Shown: positions 25,254-34,354, counted from the first letter of the stretch. The stretch is 64,000 nucleotides of DNA from an uncultured Collinsella sp. (GCA_959018755.1 CAUEMA010000003.1:62001-126000); one strand, 5' to 3'. The notes: generated from the sequence alone by a model not told the origin. Translations and numbers: made by a program.

Positions 25254-25385
25254 GCAAGGTAGACTGATTGGGACGGGAGATGCCCGCCCGCAAGGGCTTG
25301 CTAAACGACGGAGTCTTTTGCGCCAAGGTTAGCGCGAAAGATTCTGCCGGTTCGCAACTCCTTTATCAAACGAAAGGACATGCAG

Positions 25386-26699
25386 ATGAGTTTGGGAAAG
25401 CTGACCGTTAACGGCCGCCAGGACGGCTTTTTGTGCGAGGGCAAGCCGTTCTTTTGGTTTGCCGATACGTGCTGGAGTGCGTTTACGAGCATTACCGAGA
25501 CCGATTGGGACTACTATCTGACCCGTCGCGCCGAGCAGGGCATGAACGTGCTGCAGATCAACACGCTGCCGCAGTGGGATCGCTGCTGCCCCGATCTGGG
25601 CATTTGGCCCTACGCCAGCGAGGATGGCGTGCACTTTGATTGGTCCCGTCCCAACCAAGCGTACTGGGACCGCGCTGCTGCCATGTGCCGCGCTGCCGTC
25701 GAGCACGGCATTCGTCCGGCACTCGTGCTTATGTGGTGCAATTACGTGCCCGGTACCTGGGGCGCCAAGATTGCCGAGCATTGCGGTGCCGAGACTATGC
25801 CGCGCGAGGAGGTCCGCGCCCACGTTGCCCGCGTCGTCGAGAACCTGGGCGAGTTCGACCCCGTCTACGTGGTGACGGGCGATACCGACTTTACCAGCGA
25901 CGAGGCGATCGCCTATTACGAGGATGCCCTCGACGAGGTCGTCAAACGTGCACCCGAGGCGTTGCGCACCATGCATATCAACCGCGGCAACCGCACCATT
26001 CCGTCACAGTATCTGGACCGTCTGGACTTTTACATGTTCCAGCCCGGCCACAACTACGAGGGCCAGCCCGAGGCCTGGCGCCTGCCGCAGGACTTTACCG
26101 CCAGCTATCCCAAAAAGCCGATGGTCAACTCCGAGCCCTGTTACGAGCAGATGGGTGCGTCGCGCAACGTGTACTGGCGCTTCACCGCGCAGGACTGCCG
26201 CGCGAGCGTGTGGTCGTCGATCCTTGCCGGTGCGAGCGCTGGTGTGACCTATGGCGTGCACGGTGTTTGGAACTGGCAGACAAGCAAGAGCCAGGGCTCG
26301 GTGCTGGGCGAGGGCTTCGATATGCCGTTCCGCTGGCAGGAGTGTCTGCAGTTTGCGGGCGTTTGGGATTTTGGCGCGATCGAGCATGTGCTTGCCGGGC
26401 TGGGCGCTACGGCTGGCGATGACGCGCTTGCCGTGATTCCGGCGCAGGAGCTTCTCGATGACGCGCGCGAGGCCATTCGTGTGGCGCGCGTTGGCGATCG
26501 TGTCGTCACGTACCTGCCGCGTACCACTGCGCTCAAGTTTAAGCTCGACGGCGCGCGCGACTGGACGGCGACGGTCCTCGACATGGAGGACAAGCGCATC
26601 GCCAAGCTGCCCGTTCGCGACAACGGTGACGGCACCGTACGCGTGGCTCAGCATCCCTTTGAGCACGACGCCCTGCTCGTGGTCTCGCCGGCGCGTTAA
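25386..26699 (+). CDS. DUF4038 glycoside hydrolase (GH140/apiosidase-like)
   Basis: 437 residues. The DUF4038 TIM-barrel opens with CEGKPFFWFADTCWSAF and contains GMNVLQINTLPQW, VVTGDTDFTS and VNSEPCYEQMG; the Asp and Glu in the last two are the likely catalytic pair. The C-terminal ~90 residues are the 'putative collagen-binding' beta domain common to this family. ATG 25386 has AAAGGA at the right distance; ATG 25380 is too close. There is no signal peptide, so it works inside the cell on an imported sugar. GH140 enzymes of this family release apiose from rhamnogalacturonan II, which ties in with the isomerase-transketolase-kinase operon at 426-5146. Confidence 0.83.
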   Translation: MSLGKLTVNGRQDGFLCEGKPFFWFADTCWSAFTSITETDWDYYLTRRAEQGMNVLQINTLPQWDRCCPDLGIWPYASEDGVHFDWSRPNQAYWDRAAAMCRAAVEHGIRPALVLMWCNYVPGTWGAKIAEHCGAETMPREEVRAHVARVVENLGEFDPVYVVTGDTDFTSDEAIAYYEDALDEVVKRAPEALRTMHINRGNRTIPSQYLDRLDFYMFQPGHNYEGQPEAWRLPQDFTASYPKKPMVNSEPCYEQMGASRNVYWRFTAQDCRASVWSSILAGASAGVTYGVHGVWNWQTSKSQGSVLGEGFDMPFRWQECLQFAGVWDFGAIEHVLAGLGATAGDDALAVIPAQELLDDAREAIRVARVGDRVVTYLPRTTALKFKLDGARDWTATVLDMEDKRIAKLPVRDNGDGTVRVAQHPFEHDALLVVSPAR

Positions 26700-26721
26700 G
26701 GAAAACGGAATAACGCAAGAG

Positions 26722-26752
26722 AAAAGGCCCGGGTGGTAGCCCGGGCCTTTTT
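26722..26752 (+). terminator. Terminator after the DUF4038 gene
   Basis: AAAAGGCCCGGG and CCCGGGCCTTTTT form a perfect stem around a TGGTAG loop with a T-tract. Convergent with the TetR gene. Confidence 0.85.
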
Positions 26753-26802
26753 GTATCGACACAGCCGTTGCGGTAGGTAATGGCGATTGCATACCGCCGC
26801 TC

Positions 26803-27444
26803 TTAACGGTAGCCCTCCCAGAGGGGAAGGGGAAAGAGGATGTCCTCGAACTTAGACCACTCGGCGGGATAGTCGATCTCGTCGGGTCGCGCCACCCAAC
26901 GGCCTTCCAATCCGTATATCGCCGCTAGCGCGCACGAGATGGCTTCGGTGGCGTCGATTCCCTCGGGAACGCTCCAGTTAACATCGGGCTCGGGCTCGAT
27001 AACTCCGCGCGAGCGGTCGTTGAAATACTCGTGCAGGGGGCTCTCCGTGCTCATGGCCTCGGTATTGAGCATCTGGAAGAGCATGACGAGCTCGGGCTGA
27101 CTGTTGTTCTCCGCCACGAGCAGACGGCAGTATTCGGGAATCTTGGGGCTCTGGCCCTCAAATGCCCCGCCAGGATGAAAGAGGGAGAGATAGTCGTCTA
27201 AGGCTGAGCTGCGATCGTAATAGCGACGGATCACCTCGACCAAAAGCCCGTGCTTGCTGCCCACGTAGTGCAGCACGCCCGCCTGGGTGATGCCCACCTC
27301 GTCGGCTACCGCCTGGAGCGACATGCCGTTAAAGCCGCGCGCGTTGATAAGCCGCACGGCCGCCGAAACAATCTGGTCAAGGCGTTCCTGCGCCGCAGCG
27401 CTGCGTTTCTTTGCCGCGGGTGTGGGAGTTTTCTGAGTGTCCAT
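26803..27444 (-). CDS. TetR/AcrR-family transcriptional regulator
   Basis: 213 residues. The N-terminal helix-turn-helix is clear: IVSAAVRLINARGFNGMSLQAVADEVGITQAGVLHYVGSKHGLL in order (about 26-68). The remainder is a ligand-binding helical domain without a recognisable effector. It is divergent from the MFS and DUF5060 glycosidase genes, with two palindromic operators in the 307-bp gap, so it most likely represses that transporter-glycosidase-kinase operon and itself. Confidence 0.9.
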   Translation of the reverse strand: MDTQKTPTPAAKKRSAAAQERLDQIVSAAVRLINARGFNGMSLQAVADEVGITQAGVLHYVGSKHGLLVEVIRRYYDRSSALDDYLSLFHPGGAFEGQSPKIPEYCRLLVAENNSQPELVMLFQMLNTEAMSTESPLHEYFNDRSRGVIEPEPDVNWSVPEGIDATEAISCALAAIYGLEGRWVARPDEIDYPAEWSKFEDILFPLPLWEGYR

Positions 27445-27564
27445 ATAAATCGCGCTGCCTTATTTAGGGCGGCTCGAGTATTGCCGCCAAATGCCTTTTG
27501 TATACCCCCATAGCTTACCTCAGCCGTTCAGCGGCTCAAAACAACCGTTTATCGCTCTTATAGG

Positions 27565-27582
27565 TTACTAAGTACTTAGTAA
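27565..27582. promoter_or_regulatory. TetR operator 1
   Basis: TTACTAAGTACTTAGTAA is a perfect 18-bp palindrome in the TetR-MFS divergent gap. Nothing else is evident between 27445 and 27564. Confidence 0.75.
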
Positions 27583-27603
27583 GCGTACTATACAGGTCGT
27601 GGA

Positions 27604-27627
27604 GTTACTTACTAGTTAGTAAGTAAC
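27604..27627. promoter_or_regulatory. TetR operator 2
   Basis: A 24-bp palindrome with arms GTTACTTACTA and TAGTAAGTAAC (two central mismatches), sharing the TTACT(T)A core with operator 1, about 40 bp away. Confidence 0.75.
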
Positions 27628-27751
27628 AACCCAACAGGCGCTCGCGAGCAGCCGTATCCCATTCCACGGCCGCCGCATCCAGCGGGTTTGACCCCTTGAC
27701 CCTTGGTGCACGAGCGCCCTCGCGCATTCCATCACAGAGAGGATCTATCCC

Positions 27752-29044
27752 ATGGCAAATCAAACCGCCGCGGCGATTGACGAGAACACCATCGCCCCCG
27801 ATACCGGAAAGCCCATGACCAAAACCGAGACATGGCGCTTTATGATCGGCTTTATCATCTTCGGAATCATGTGGATGATGTCGGGAACAATCGGCTCCAA
27901 CGTCTTGTTCCCCGAGCGTTTTAACGGCCTTAATATTGGCCAGCCCGAGGCAATTCTCGCGGCGATGAACTCGGTCGGTTCGATCTTCGCCCTGTTCTCA
28001 AATCTCGTTTTCGGCGCGCTTTCCGACCACTGCCACAGCCGCTTTGGCAAGCGCACACCGTTTATCGTTCTCGGCGGTTTTATCTGCGGCTGTGCTTTCT
28101 GGAGCACTTCGGTCGCGACCACACTTCCCATGATCGTCGCCTCCTGGTGCGTGCTGCAGATTGGCCTCAACTGCATGCTTGCCCCTGCTGTTGCCGTGCT
28201 TTCCGACCGCATCCCGCTTAACAAGCGCGGCACGCTCTCCGCATTCTATGGCGGCGGCGCAACGGCCGGCCAGTCGATTGGCACCATCATCGGTACGCAG
28301 TTCCTCTCCAACCCAGTTCCTGGCTTTATCATCGGCACGGTCTCTTGGTTGCTGACCGGCATCCTCGCCGTCATCATTTGGCCGCGCGAGAAGTCTGCCG
28401 CTCTTGACGAGGGCGAGCAGTCTGAGAAGCTCAATCTCAAATCGCTGCTGCTCATGTTTGTTCCGCCCACCAAGAACTGCCGCGACTTTTATCTGGCGCT
28501 CTTTGGCCGTCTGCTCCTCATCTTCGGTTACTTCTGCATCAACGGCTATCAGCTCTACATCCTCGAGAAGTACATCGGTCTTCCCGTGGCAGAAGCCGGC
28601 GCAGTTCTTTCGAGTATGTCCGTCGTGATCATGGTCGTGTCGCTTGTCGCCTCGCTTATCTCGGGTGCCATCTCCGACAAGATCGGCCGCCGCAAGCCTA
28701 TCATCCTCGTCGCAACGATTATGATGTGTATCGGTATCGCCCTGCCCTGGCTACTTAAGTCCGTTATCGGCATGTACGGATTTGCTCTGCTCGCCGGACT
28801 TGGCTACGGTATCTACTCTTCCGTGGACCAGGCGCTCAATGTCGATGTTCTGCCCGATAAGGAGAACGCCGGCAAGGACCTGGGCATCCTCAATATCGCC
28901 AACACCATCGGTCAGATCCTTGGCCCCATCGTGACCTCGGCAATCGTTGTCGCCACCGGCTCCTATTTCATGGCGTTCCCAATCTCCATCGTGCTCATCG
29001 CCGTGGGCTATGTGTCCATCATGCTCATCAAGAGCGCCAAGTAA
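27752..29044 (+). CDS. MFS transporter (sugar, GPH-like)
   Basis: 430 residues with about twelve hydrophobic spans. The MFS loop signatures are visible: GALSDHCHSRFGKRTPFIVLGG after span 2 and its pseudo-repeat GAISDKIGRRKPIILVA in the second half. The long DHCHSRFGKR loop and the linker REKSAALDEGEQSEKLN resemble glycoside-pentoside-hexuronide type or related oligosaccharide symporters. GAGAGGA precedes the ATG. It heads an apparent operon with the DUF5060 glycosidase and ROK kinase and is probably controlled by the divergent TetR. Confidence 0.88.
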   Translation: MANQTAAAIDENTIAPDTGKPMTKTETWRFMIGFIIFGIMWMMSGTIGSNVLFPERFNGLNIGQPEAILAAMNSVGSIFALFSNLVFGALSDHCHSRFGKRTPFIVLGGFICGCAFWSTSVATTLPMIVASWCVLQIGLNCMLAPAVAVLSDRIPLNKRGTLSAFYGGGATAGQSIGTIIGTQFLSNPVPGFIIGTVSWLLTGILAVIIWPREKSAALDEGEQSEKLNLKSLLLMFVPPTKNCRDFYLALFGRLLLIFGYFCINGYQLYILEKYIGLPVAEAGAVLSSMSVVIMVVSLVASLISGAISDKIGRRKPIILVATIMMCIGIALPWLLKSVIGMYGFALLAGLGYGIYSSVDQALNVDVLPDKENAGKDLGILNIANTIGQILGPIVTSAIVVATGSYFMAFPISIVLIAVGYVSIMLIKSAK

Positions 29045-29131
29045 TTTGCCACTCTCTTTCATTTCGTCGGGCTGCGTTCGTGTTGCCCGACGGACTCCGA
29101 CTATTCAATCGCTTAACTTGGAGGCGTTATC

Positions 29132-30664
29132 ATGACTATCGTCGAGCAGTACAAGGTGTTTAAGCTCGAGCTCGCGGGCACTGCGGCCGGCAATCCCTAT
29201 GTCGAAGTCGAGCTGTCGGCGCGATTTGACCGCGCGGATGGCCAGGACAGCTTTGAGGTCCATGGCTTCTACAAGGGCAATGGCTGCTACGGAATCAACT
29301 TTATGCCCGAGAGTGCCGGTGTCTGGAACTACACGGTGAGCTCCAATGACCCCGAGCTCGATGGTGCCGCCGGCTCTTTTGAGGCCGTGCCCGCCACGGG
29401 CGCCAATCATGGTCGCGTGCTGCTGGCAAAAGATGTGCTCGCCCACGGAGCTCCGTTCATTACCGACGAGGATTTCAACTTTGCCTACGAGGATGGAACG
29501 CGCTACCTGCCCTTTGGCACCACATGCTATGCCTGGACCAACCAGGATGTTCAGCTGCAGGAGCAGACGCTCGAGACGCTCGCAGAGGCACCTTTTAACA
29601 AGATCCGCATGTGCGTCTTCCCCAAGTTCTACGACTATAACGTTGAGGACCCAGCGATGTATGCCTATGAAGGCGAGAAGGGCGATTTCGACCATTTTCG
29701 CTTCTATGAGCCGTTTTGGGAAAACCTCGAGCACCGCATCGAGCAGCTTGACGAGCTGGGTATCCAGGCGGATCTCATCGTTTTGCATCCGTATGACAAG
29801 CCTGAGGACTGGGGCTTCTCTCGTATGACGCGCGAGGAGGATATTTTCTACCTGACGTATGTCGCTCGTCGCTTCTCGGCATACAAGAACATTTGGTGGA
29901 GCCTCGCCAATGAGTGGGACCTTATGCCGTGGAAGCCGGCCGAGGACTGGGACCGCTATGCCCGTATCATCATGGCGAACGACCCGTATGGTCATCTGCG
30001 CAGTATCCACAATTGCCGTGAGATCTTTGACCACAGTCATCCGTGGATTACGCACGTGAGCTACCAGAGGTGCGACCTCAAGAACACAGCCGAGGACGTC
30101 ACCATGCTGCGCGCGCAGTATAGCAAGCCGGTTTTGATCGACGAGGTCGGCTATGAGGGCAACATCAACTGGGGCTGGGGTAACCTGACCGCTCAGGAAC
30201 TCGTACGTCGTTTTTGGGAGGGCAGTTTGCGTGGCGGTTATGTGACCCACGGTGAGACCTACGTCGACCGCGGACCCAAGCTGTGGTGGGCGCACGGCGG
30301 CAAGCTCTACGGCGATTCGCCCGATCGCATTGGCTTTTGCCGTCGCTACATGGAGGCGCTGCCGGCCGATTTTGACTGGGTGCCCGATGAGGTCGGCATC
30401 CTTGACGGTACGTTTACCTGGGATGTCACCTGTATGTCTAACGATCATGGCCACGGGACTGCCGATGTCCTTATGTACTTTGGGTTCAACCGTCCGGCGT
30501 ATCGTGAGTTTGAGGGCGAGGCGGGCGCTCGTTACAAGGTGAATGTCGTGGACACATGGGACATGACGGAGGAAGAGCTTCCCGGAACCTTTGAGGGCAA
30601 GTTCCGCATCGACCTCCCTAGTAAGCAGTATATGTTGCTTCGTCTGACTAAAGTAGAGGCGTAA
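29132..30664 (+). CDS. DUF5060/DUF4038/DUF5605 glycoside hydrolase
   Basis: 510 residues in three parts: an N-terminal DUF5060 beta domain (1-85; SFEVHGFYKGNGCYGINFMPESAGVWNYTV in order), a DUF4038-type TIM barrel (about 100-390) and a C-terminal DUF5605 beta domain. Likely catalytic residues are Glu in WWSLANEWD (acid/base) and Glu in VLIDEVGYEGN (nucleophile). No signal peptide, so it degrades an imported oligosaccharide. CTTGGAGG precedes the ATG. It follows the MFS gene by 87 bp and precedes a ROK kinase, giving an import-hydrolyse-phosphorylate set. Confidence 0.83.
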   Translation: MTIVEQYKVFKLELAGTAAGNPYVEVELSARFDRADGQDSFEVHGFYKGNGCYGINFMPESAGVWNYTVSSNDPELDGAAGSFEAVPATGANHGRVLLAKDVLAHGAPFITDEDFNFAYEDGTRYLPFGTTCYAWTNQDVQLQEQTLETLAEAPFNKIRMCVFPKFYDYNVEDPAMYAYEGEKGDFDHFRFYEPFWENLEHRIEQLDELGIQADLIVLHPYDKPEDWGFSRMTREEDIFYLTYVARRFSAYKNIWWSLANEWDLMPWKPAEDWDRYARIIMANDPYGHLRSIHNCREIFDHSHPWITHVSYQRCDLKNTAEDVTMLRAQYSKPVLIDEVGYEGNINWGWGNLTAQELVRRFWEGSLRGGYVTHGETYVDRGPKLWWAHGGKLYGDSPDRIGFCRRYMEALPADFDWVPDEVGILDGTFTWDVTCMSNDHGHGTADVLMYFGFNRPAYREFEGEAGARYKVNVVDTWDMTEEELPGTFEGKFRIDLPSKQYMLLRLTKVEA

Positions 30665-30701
30665 TAATAGAGATAATCGGCTCCGGGCGCGATTTGCTGC
30701 A

Positions 30702-30734
30702 CGACCATCATAGGGGCAGCCCCTGTGGTGGTCG
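30702..30734. repeat. Imperfect hairpin between glycosidase and ROK gene
   Basis: CGACCATCATAGGGGC pairs with GCCCCTGTGGTGGTCG (two G-T pairs). It resembles the CCACCACA-type repeats and may attenuate expression of the kinase. Confidence 0.5.
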
Positions 30735-30775
30735 CGGCGATGCGCGTTCGGGGCTATGGCACGTGAGGGGCGAAT

Positions 30776-31687
30776 ATGCAGGAGTTCTTTGGAATCGATG
30801 TGGGCGGTACGGCCGTTAAATGGGCTGTGCTGGGCGAGGATTTTTCCATCCGCGAGCGCGGGAGCCTGCCGACGGGCTTTACCACGGCTGAGGAGACCGT
30901 TTCGGCGTTGATCGGGCTCGTCGAGCCGTACCATGAGCGCGTGAGCGCCGTAGGCGTGAGCGCACCCGGCGGTATTTACGAGGGAGATGTCACGGGAACG
31001 ATCCATCGCGGCGGTGCGCTCACGTTTATGGACGGCTGCCCACTGGGAAAGCTCATGCGCGAGGCGCTGGGGGTGCCGGTTGCCGTCAATAACGACGGTA
31101 AGTGCTGTGCACTCGGTGAGTATGCGGCTGGCGCTCTGCGCGGGACGCGTTTTGGCGTGGTGCTCGCTATCGGCACGGGCATCGGCGGCGGTATCGTCAT
31201 CGACGGCAAGGTCCTGCGCGGAGCGCACTGCTTTGCAGGCGAGTTCAGCTTCTTGCGCAACGATGTCGCGACTGCCGCGAGCATGGAAAACTCCTTTGCG
31301 GGCTCGGGCGGTTGGCGCGCGCTCCGCGATGCCGCCGTTGCCGAGAAGGGCCTGCCTGCGGATTCTCCGGTGGACGGCCGCCGCGTCTTTGAGTGGATCG
31401 CGGATGGCGACATAGCGGCGCAGCGCGCGCTCGACCGCTACGCTCGCGCATTTGACGGACAGCTCATCAACCTGCAGGCCGTGCTCGACCCCGAGGTCTT
31501 TGTGATCGCAGGCGGCATCTCGTGCCATCCCGAGCTCGTCGATGCCCTGCGTGCGCAGATGCCGCTGGCCCTCGCGAGTTACGAAGGGACCCTTGCCGGC
31601 ATTCCCGTGCCGCAGATTAAGGTGGCCGAGCTCGGCAACGACGCCAACCTTTACGGTGCTGTCCAGGAGGCCATGCGCCTGGTGTAG
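30776..31687 (+). CDS. ROK-family sugar kinase
   Basis: 303 residues. FFGIDVGGTAVKWAVL forms the ATP-binding start, VNNDGKCCALGEY contains the catalytic Asp, and AIGTGIGGGIVIDG is the second phosphate loop. The cysteine zinc motif (CxCGxxGCxE) of many ROK proteins is missing: the region reads HCFAGEFSFLRND, as in several firmicute glucokinases and mannokinases. GAGGGG precedes the ATG. It probably phosphorylates the monosaccharide released by the upstream glycosidase. Confidence 0.88.
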   Translation: MQEFFGIDVGGTAVKWAVLGEDFSIRERGSLPTGFTTAEETVSALIGLVEPYHERVSAVGVSAPGGIYEGDVTGTIHRGGALTFMDGCPLGKLMREALGVPVAVNNDGKCCALGEYAAGALRGTRFGVVLAIGTGIGGGIVIDGKVLRGAHCFAGEFSFLRNDVATAASMENSFAGSGGWRALRDAAVAEKGLPADSPVDGRRVFEWIADGDIAAQRALDRYARAFDGQLINLQAVLDPEVFVIAGGISCHPELVDALRAQMPLALASYEGTLAGIPVPQIKVAELGNDANLYGAVQEAMRLV

Positions 31688-31730
31688 CGCGAGCCAAACG
31701 AGGCTGTCGAAAAAGATAAAGGCCGGCGTA

Positions 31731-31773
31731 AACCGCCCCCATTCCCTTAGCACAGGAAATGGGGGCGGTTTAA
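31731..31773 (+). terminator. Terminator after the ROK gene
   Basis: AACCGCCCCCATTCC and GGAAATGGGGGCGGTTT form a long stem with a short T-tract. Confidence 0.8.
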
Positions 31774-31782
31774 TTTGAGGCG

Positions 31783-31837
31783 GCACTCATTGGGGACGTA
31801 CTTAAATGAGTGGTAGTTGGAGACACTCCTTGCCGAG
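31783..31837. repeat. TTGGGGACGTACTTAAATGAG-type repeat
   Basis: CTCATTGGGGACGTACTTAAATGAG, then AGTTGGAGACACTCCTTGCC; nearly the same order as 18397-18444. The rest of the gap up to 31998 holds only the leader of the next gene. Confidence 0.8.
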
Positions 31838-31998
31838 CTAGAGGTCGCGCGTGTCCCTTCTGGTCCATGCGGCTAAAAATCGCGGCGTGATGTGAACGGC
31901 TGGGGTCAAATTTGCAGCATTTCGAGCTCGGCTTCGATATTGAGATTGGTTCTTTATTAAAATGGAATTCCAGACAATTGAGCGGCCGGGGGTTAACC

Positions 31999-33543
31999 AT
32001 GAGGGGTATGGGAGACACAACCGCATATCTGCGTCGGGGCATTCGGGAGATTATATGCCTGGCGCTGTTCTCCTTCACGTTTTTGGCGTGCGAGTATCTC
32101 TTTGATGTGCGCATGGCCGAGTTCGTGTCTCCGAACGAGGTCGTTATTTATGAGAGCCTTGTCCTCGGCGCGAGCGTGATTGGCTTTTTTGTGCGTCCCA
32201 TTCTGTATTACCACCGTTCCCATGCCATCGACGCAACGAGTGACGTCACGGGCGTTTTGCTGGTGGCGGCATTGCTGCTGTTGATTATGGCGGTTCAGGT
32301 TGAGGTAATAATTGCCGGCGGTTTGGTGGCGTGCTGCGCGCTGGGCTACTGCGGATCGACTGCTCACGCAAACTTTGCGCGGCGCTTTGCGCGGACGCCC
32401 TGCTTGGCGCGCGCCGCCGCACTTTCTTACGCCATGGGCGTTCTGGTGCAGGTCCTCAACCACATGGTGATGCCTGCCGGCATTCCCCAGCAGGCTGTTC
32501 TGGTCGTCTGTGCGATCGCGCAGGTGGCGTTGCTCCACGGTGCCCGGCGCGCCAAGCTGCGCGACGAGTCCGATCCCAACTTTGAACTCAGTGCCGCCGG
32601 GCTTTCGGTAGATGCTCTGGAATATGGCGCCAAGTGGCATGACGATCCTAAGGCAAAGGCGGCATTCCGCCGCGCTGTTGCTCGCTTGACCGTGGCGACA
32701 GCGTATCTTTCCGGCGTATTCGCCGCTCTCAACGCGGGCCTCACAACCCTGCATGCTACCGGAGCCGTTGATTTGGGTGACTGGCCGCGCCTGCTGCTTG
32801 TCGTGAGCTCGTTGGCCGCCGGCGTCCTATTTGACCTGCGCGGCCGTTCGTATATGAATATCGGCATGACATGCGCCGTCATGTTGTCCGCGCTTTCGTT
32901 CTTTGTGCTCATCATTGACGGCAACGGTGGCAACGAGCTTGCTGCCACGATCATCTTTTATCTGGGCTCGGGCTTCTTTGTGGTGTTCTTTACCACAAAA
33001 TTCGCCGCCATCTCGCTCTATGCGCGCTGGTCATATTTTTGGCCGTGCATGGGTCGCGTCGTCAACAACGTGTGCTCGATGCTCGTGACGGCGCCGGCAG
33101 TGGCGATTATTTTGAGTCAAAACGTGCTGGCTGCAGTCGGCGCGGCGCTCGTGATGTTTGTGGGTATTGCGATTACGCTGCTGGGGCAGTTGGGGCAACG
33201 GGCCGATGATGTCGTGATGCAGGACGGCCTGCCGCTTGCCACCGATGATCTTGATGGGGATCTTGCGCCCACATGCTCCGTCCCTGAGCCCGTGGAGGCA
33301 GCGGAGCTCACGTCCGATGAGCGCCTCGATGCCTTCGTCGCCACCTTTGAGCTTACAGAGCGCGAGCGCGATATTCTTGAGGCCTTGGTCGTTTCGGACC
33401 AGAGCGTTCAGGACATCGCCACAACGCTTTTCCTTTCGCGCTCCACGCTCTATCGTCACATTTCCTCGATCAACAAAAAGACCGGTACCGCCTCGCGCGT
33501 GGCCCTTATCAACTTCTTCTGGTCCTGGACACCCCAAGAGTAG
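31999..33543 (+). CDS. Membrane-embedded LuxR-family regulator
   Basis: 514 residues. About twelve hydrophobic spans occupy residues ~15-400 (for example LVLGASVIGFFVRPILY and VTGVLLVAALLLLIMAVQVEV), and the last ~65 residues are a LuxR-type helix-turn-helix: LTERERDILEALVVSDQSVQDIATTLFLSRSTLYRHISSI in order. Such fusions of an MFS-like membrane domain with a LuxR domain are expanded in Coriobacteriia. It probably senses a small molecule and regulates genes from the membrane. ATG 31999 is preceded by CCGGGGG; ATG 32008 is a possible alternative. The target is unknown. Confidence 0.85.
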   Translation: MRGMGDTTAYLRRGIREIICLALFSFTFLACEYLFDVRMAEFVSPNEVVIYESLVLGASVIGFFVRPILYYHRSHAIDATSDVTGVLLVAALLLLIMAVQVEVIIAGGLVACCALGYCGSTAHANFARRFARTPCLARAAALSYAMGVLVQVLNHMVMPAGIPQQAVLVVCAIAQVALLHGARRAKLRDESDPNFELSAAGLSVDALEYGAKWHDDPKAKAAFRRAVARLTVATAYLSGVFAALNAGLTTLHATGAVDLGDWPRLLLVVSSLAAGVLFDLRGRSYMNIGMTCAVMLSALSFFVLIIDGNGGNELAATIIFYLGSGFFVVFFTTKFAAISLYARWSYFWPCMGRVVNNVCSMLVTAPAVAIILSQNVLAAVGAALVMFVGIAITLLGQLGQRADDVVMQDGLPLATDDLDGDLAPTCSVPEPVEAAELTSDERLDAFVATFELTERERDILEALVVSDQSVQDIATTLFLSRSTLYRHISSINKKTGTASRVALINFFWSWTPQE

Positions 33544-33547
33544 CGAG

Positions 33548-33580
33548 CCACCACAAAGGGGACAGGCACCTTTGTGGTGG
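33548..33580. repeat. CCACCACAAAGGGGACAGG-type palindromic repeat
   Basis: CCACCACAAAG(GGG) and CTTTGTGGTGG are exact inverses, directly after the LuxR gene stop. Confidence 0.85.
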
Positions 33581-33673
33581 ATTTGGCGGCTGCGGCTCGG
33601 CAAAGCGTGTCGGCAGTGACGCGCTGGCTGCGCTAAACTGGAAGGCACGTACGCGATTACGAGAGGAGCCCGC

Positions 33674-34354
33674 ATGGAGGCTTACAAGCAAGAGTTCATC
33701 AAGTTTATGGTCGAGTCCGACGTCCTTAAGTTCGGCAGCTTTACGCTCAAGAGCGGCCGTCAGTCCCCGTTCTTTATGAACGCCGGCGCTTACGTGACGG
33801 GCTACCAGCTCAAGAAGCTGGGCGAGTATTACGCCCAGGCCATCCACGATAACTTTGGCGACGACTTTGATGTGCTGTTTGGACCGGCCTACAAGGGTAT
33901 TCCGCTGGCCGTCGTGACCGCAATTGCCTACCACGAGCTGTACGGCAAGGAGGTCAAGTACTGCTGCGACCGCAAGGAGGCCAAGGACCACGGTGCCGAC
34001 AAGGGTAACCTGCTGGGCTATGAGCCTCAGGACGGCGACCGCGTGGTCATGGTCGAGGACGTCACCACCAGCGGCAAGTCCATCGACGAGACCTATCCCA
34101 AGGTCAAGGCTGCTGCCGATGTCGAGATTAAGGGCCTGATCGTGTCCCTCAACCGCATGGAGGTCGGCAAGGGCGGCGTGACCACCGCACAGAAGGAGAT
34201 CGAGGCCAAGTACGGTTTCCCCGTCGCGAGCATCGTTTCCATGGCTGAGGTCGTCGAGACCCTCTACAACCACGAGATCGACGGCAAGGTCGTCATCGAT
34301 GATGAGCTCAAGGCCGCCATCGACGCCTATTACGAGCAGTACGGAGCACGTTAG
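33674..34354 (+). CDS. pyrE: Orotate phosphoribosyltransferase
   Basis: 226 residues; converts orotate and PRPP to OMP in pyrimidine synthesis. The PRPP-binding motif is VVMVEDVTTSGKS (about 129-141), with the catalytic loop YCCDRKEAKDHG upstream and FGSFTLKSGRQSPFF at the start. GAGAGGAG precedes the ATG. It stands alone here, away from other pyr genes. A large structured element begins at the last base of its stop codon. Confidence 0.95.
   Translation: MEAYKQEFIKFMVESDVLKFGSFTLKSGRQSPFFMNAGAYVTGYQLKKLGEYYAQAIHDNFGDDFDVLFGPAYKGIPLAVVTAIAYHELYGKEVKYCCDRKEAKDHGADKGNLLGYEPQDGDRVVMVEDVTTSGKSIDETYPKVKAAADVEIKGLIVSLNRMEVGKGGVTTAQKEIEAKYGFPVASIVSMAEVVETLYNHEIDGKVVIDDELKAAIDAYYEQYGAR

Noticed and set aside
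29105..31786. 893-codon open frame on the minus strand
   Set aside because: It is antisense to the DUF5060 glycosidase and ROK kinase genes; the sequence is Arg/His/Ala-rich and arises from GC-rich third positions of the real genes.
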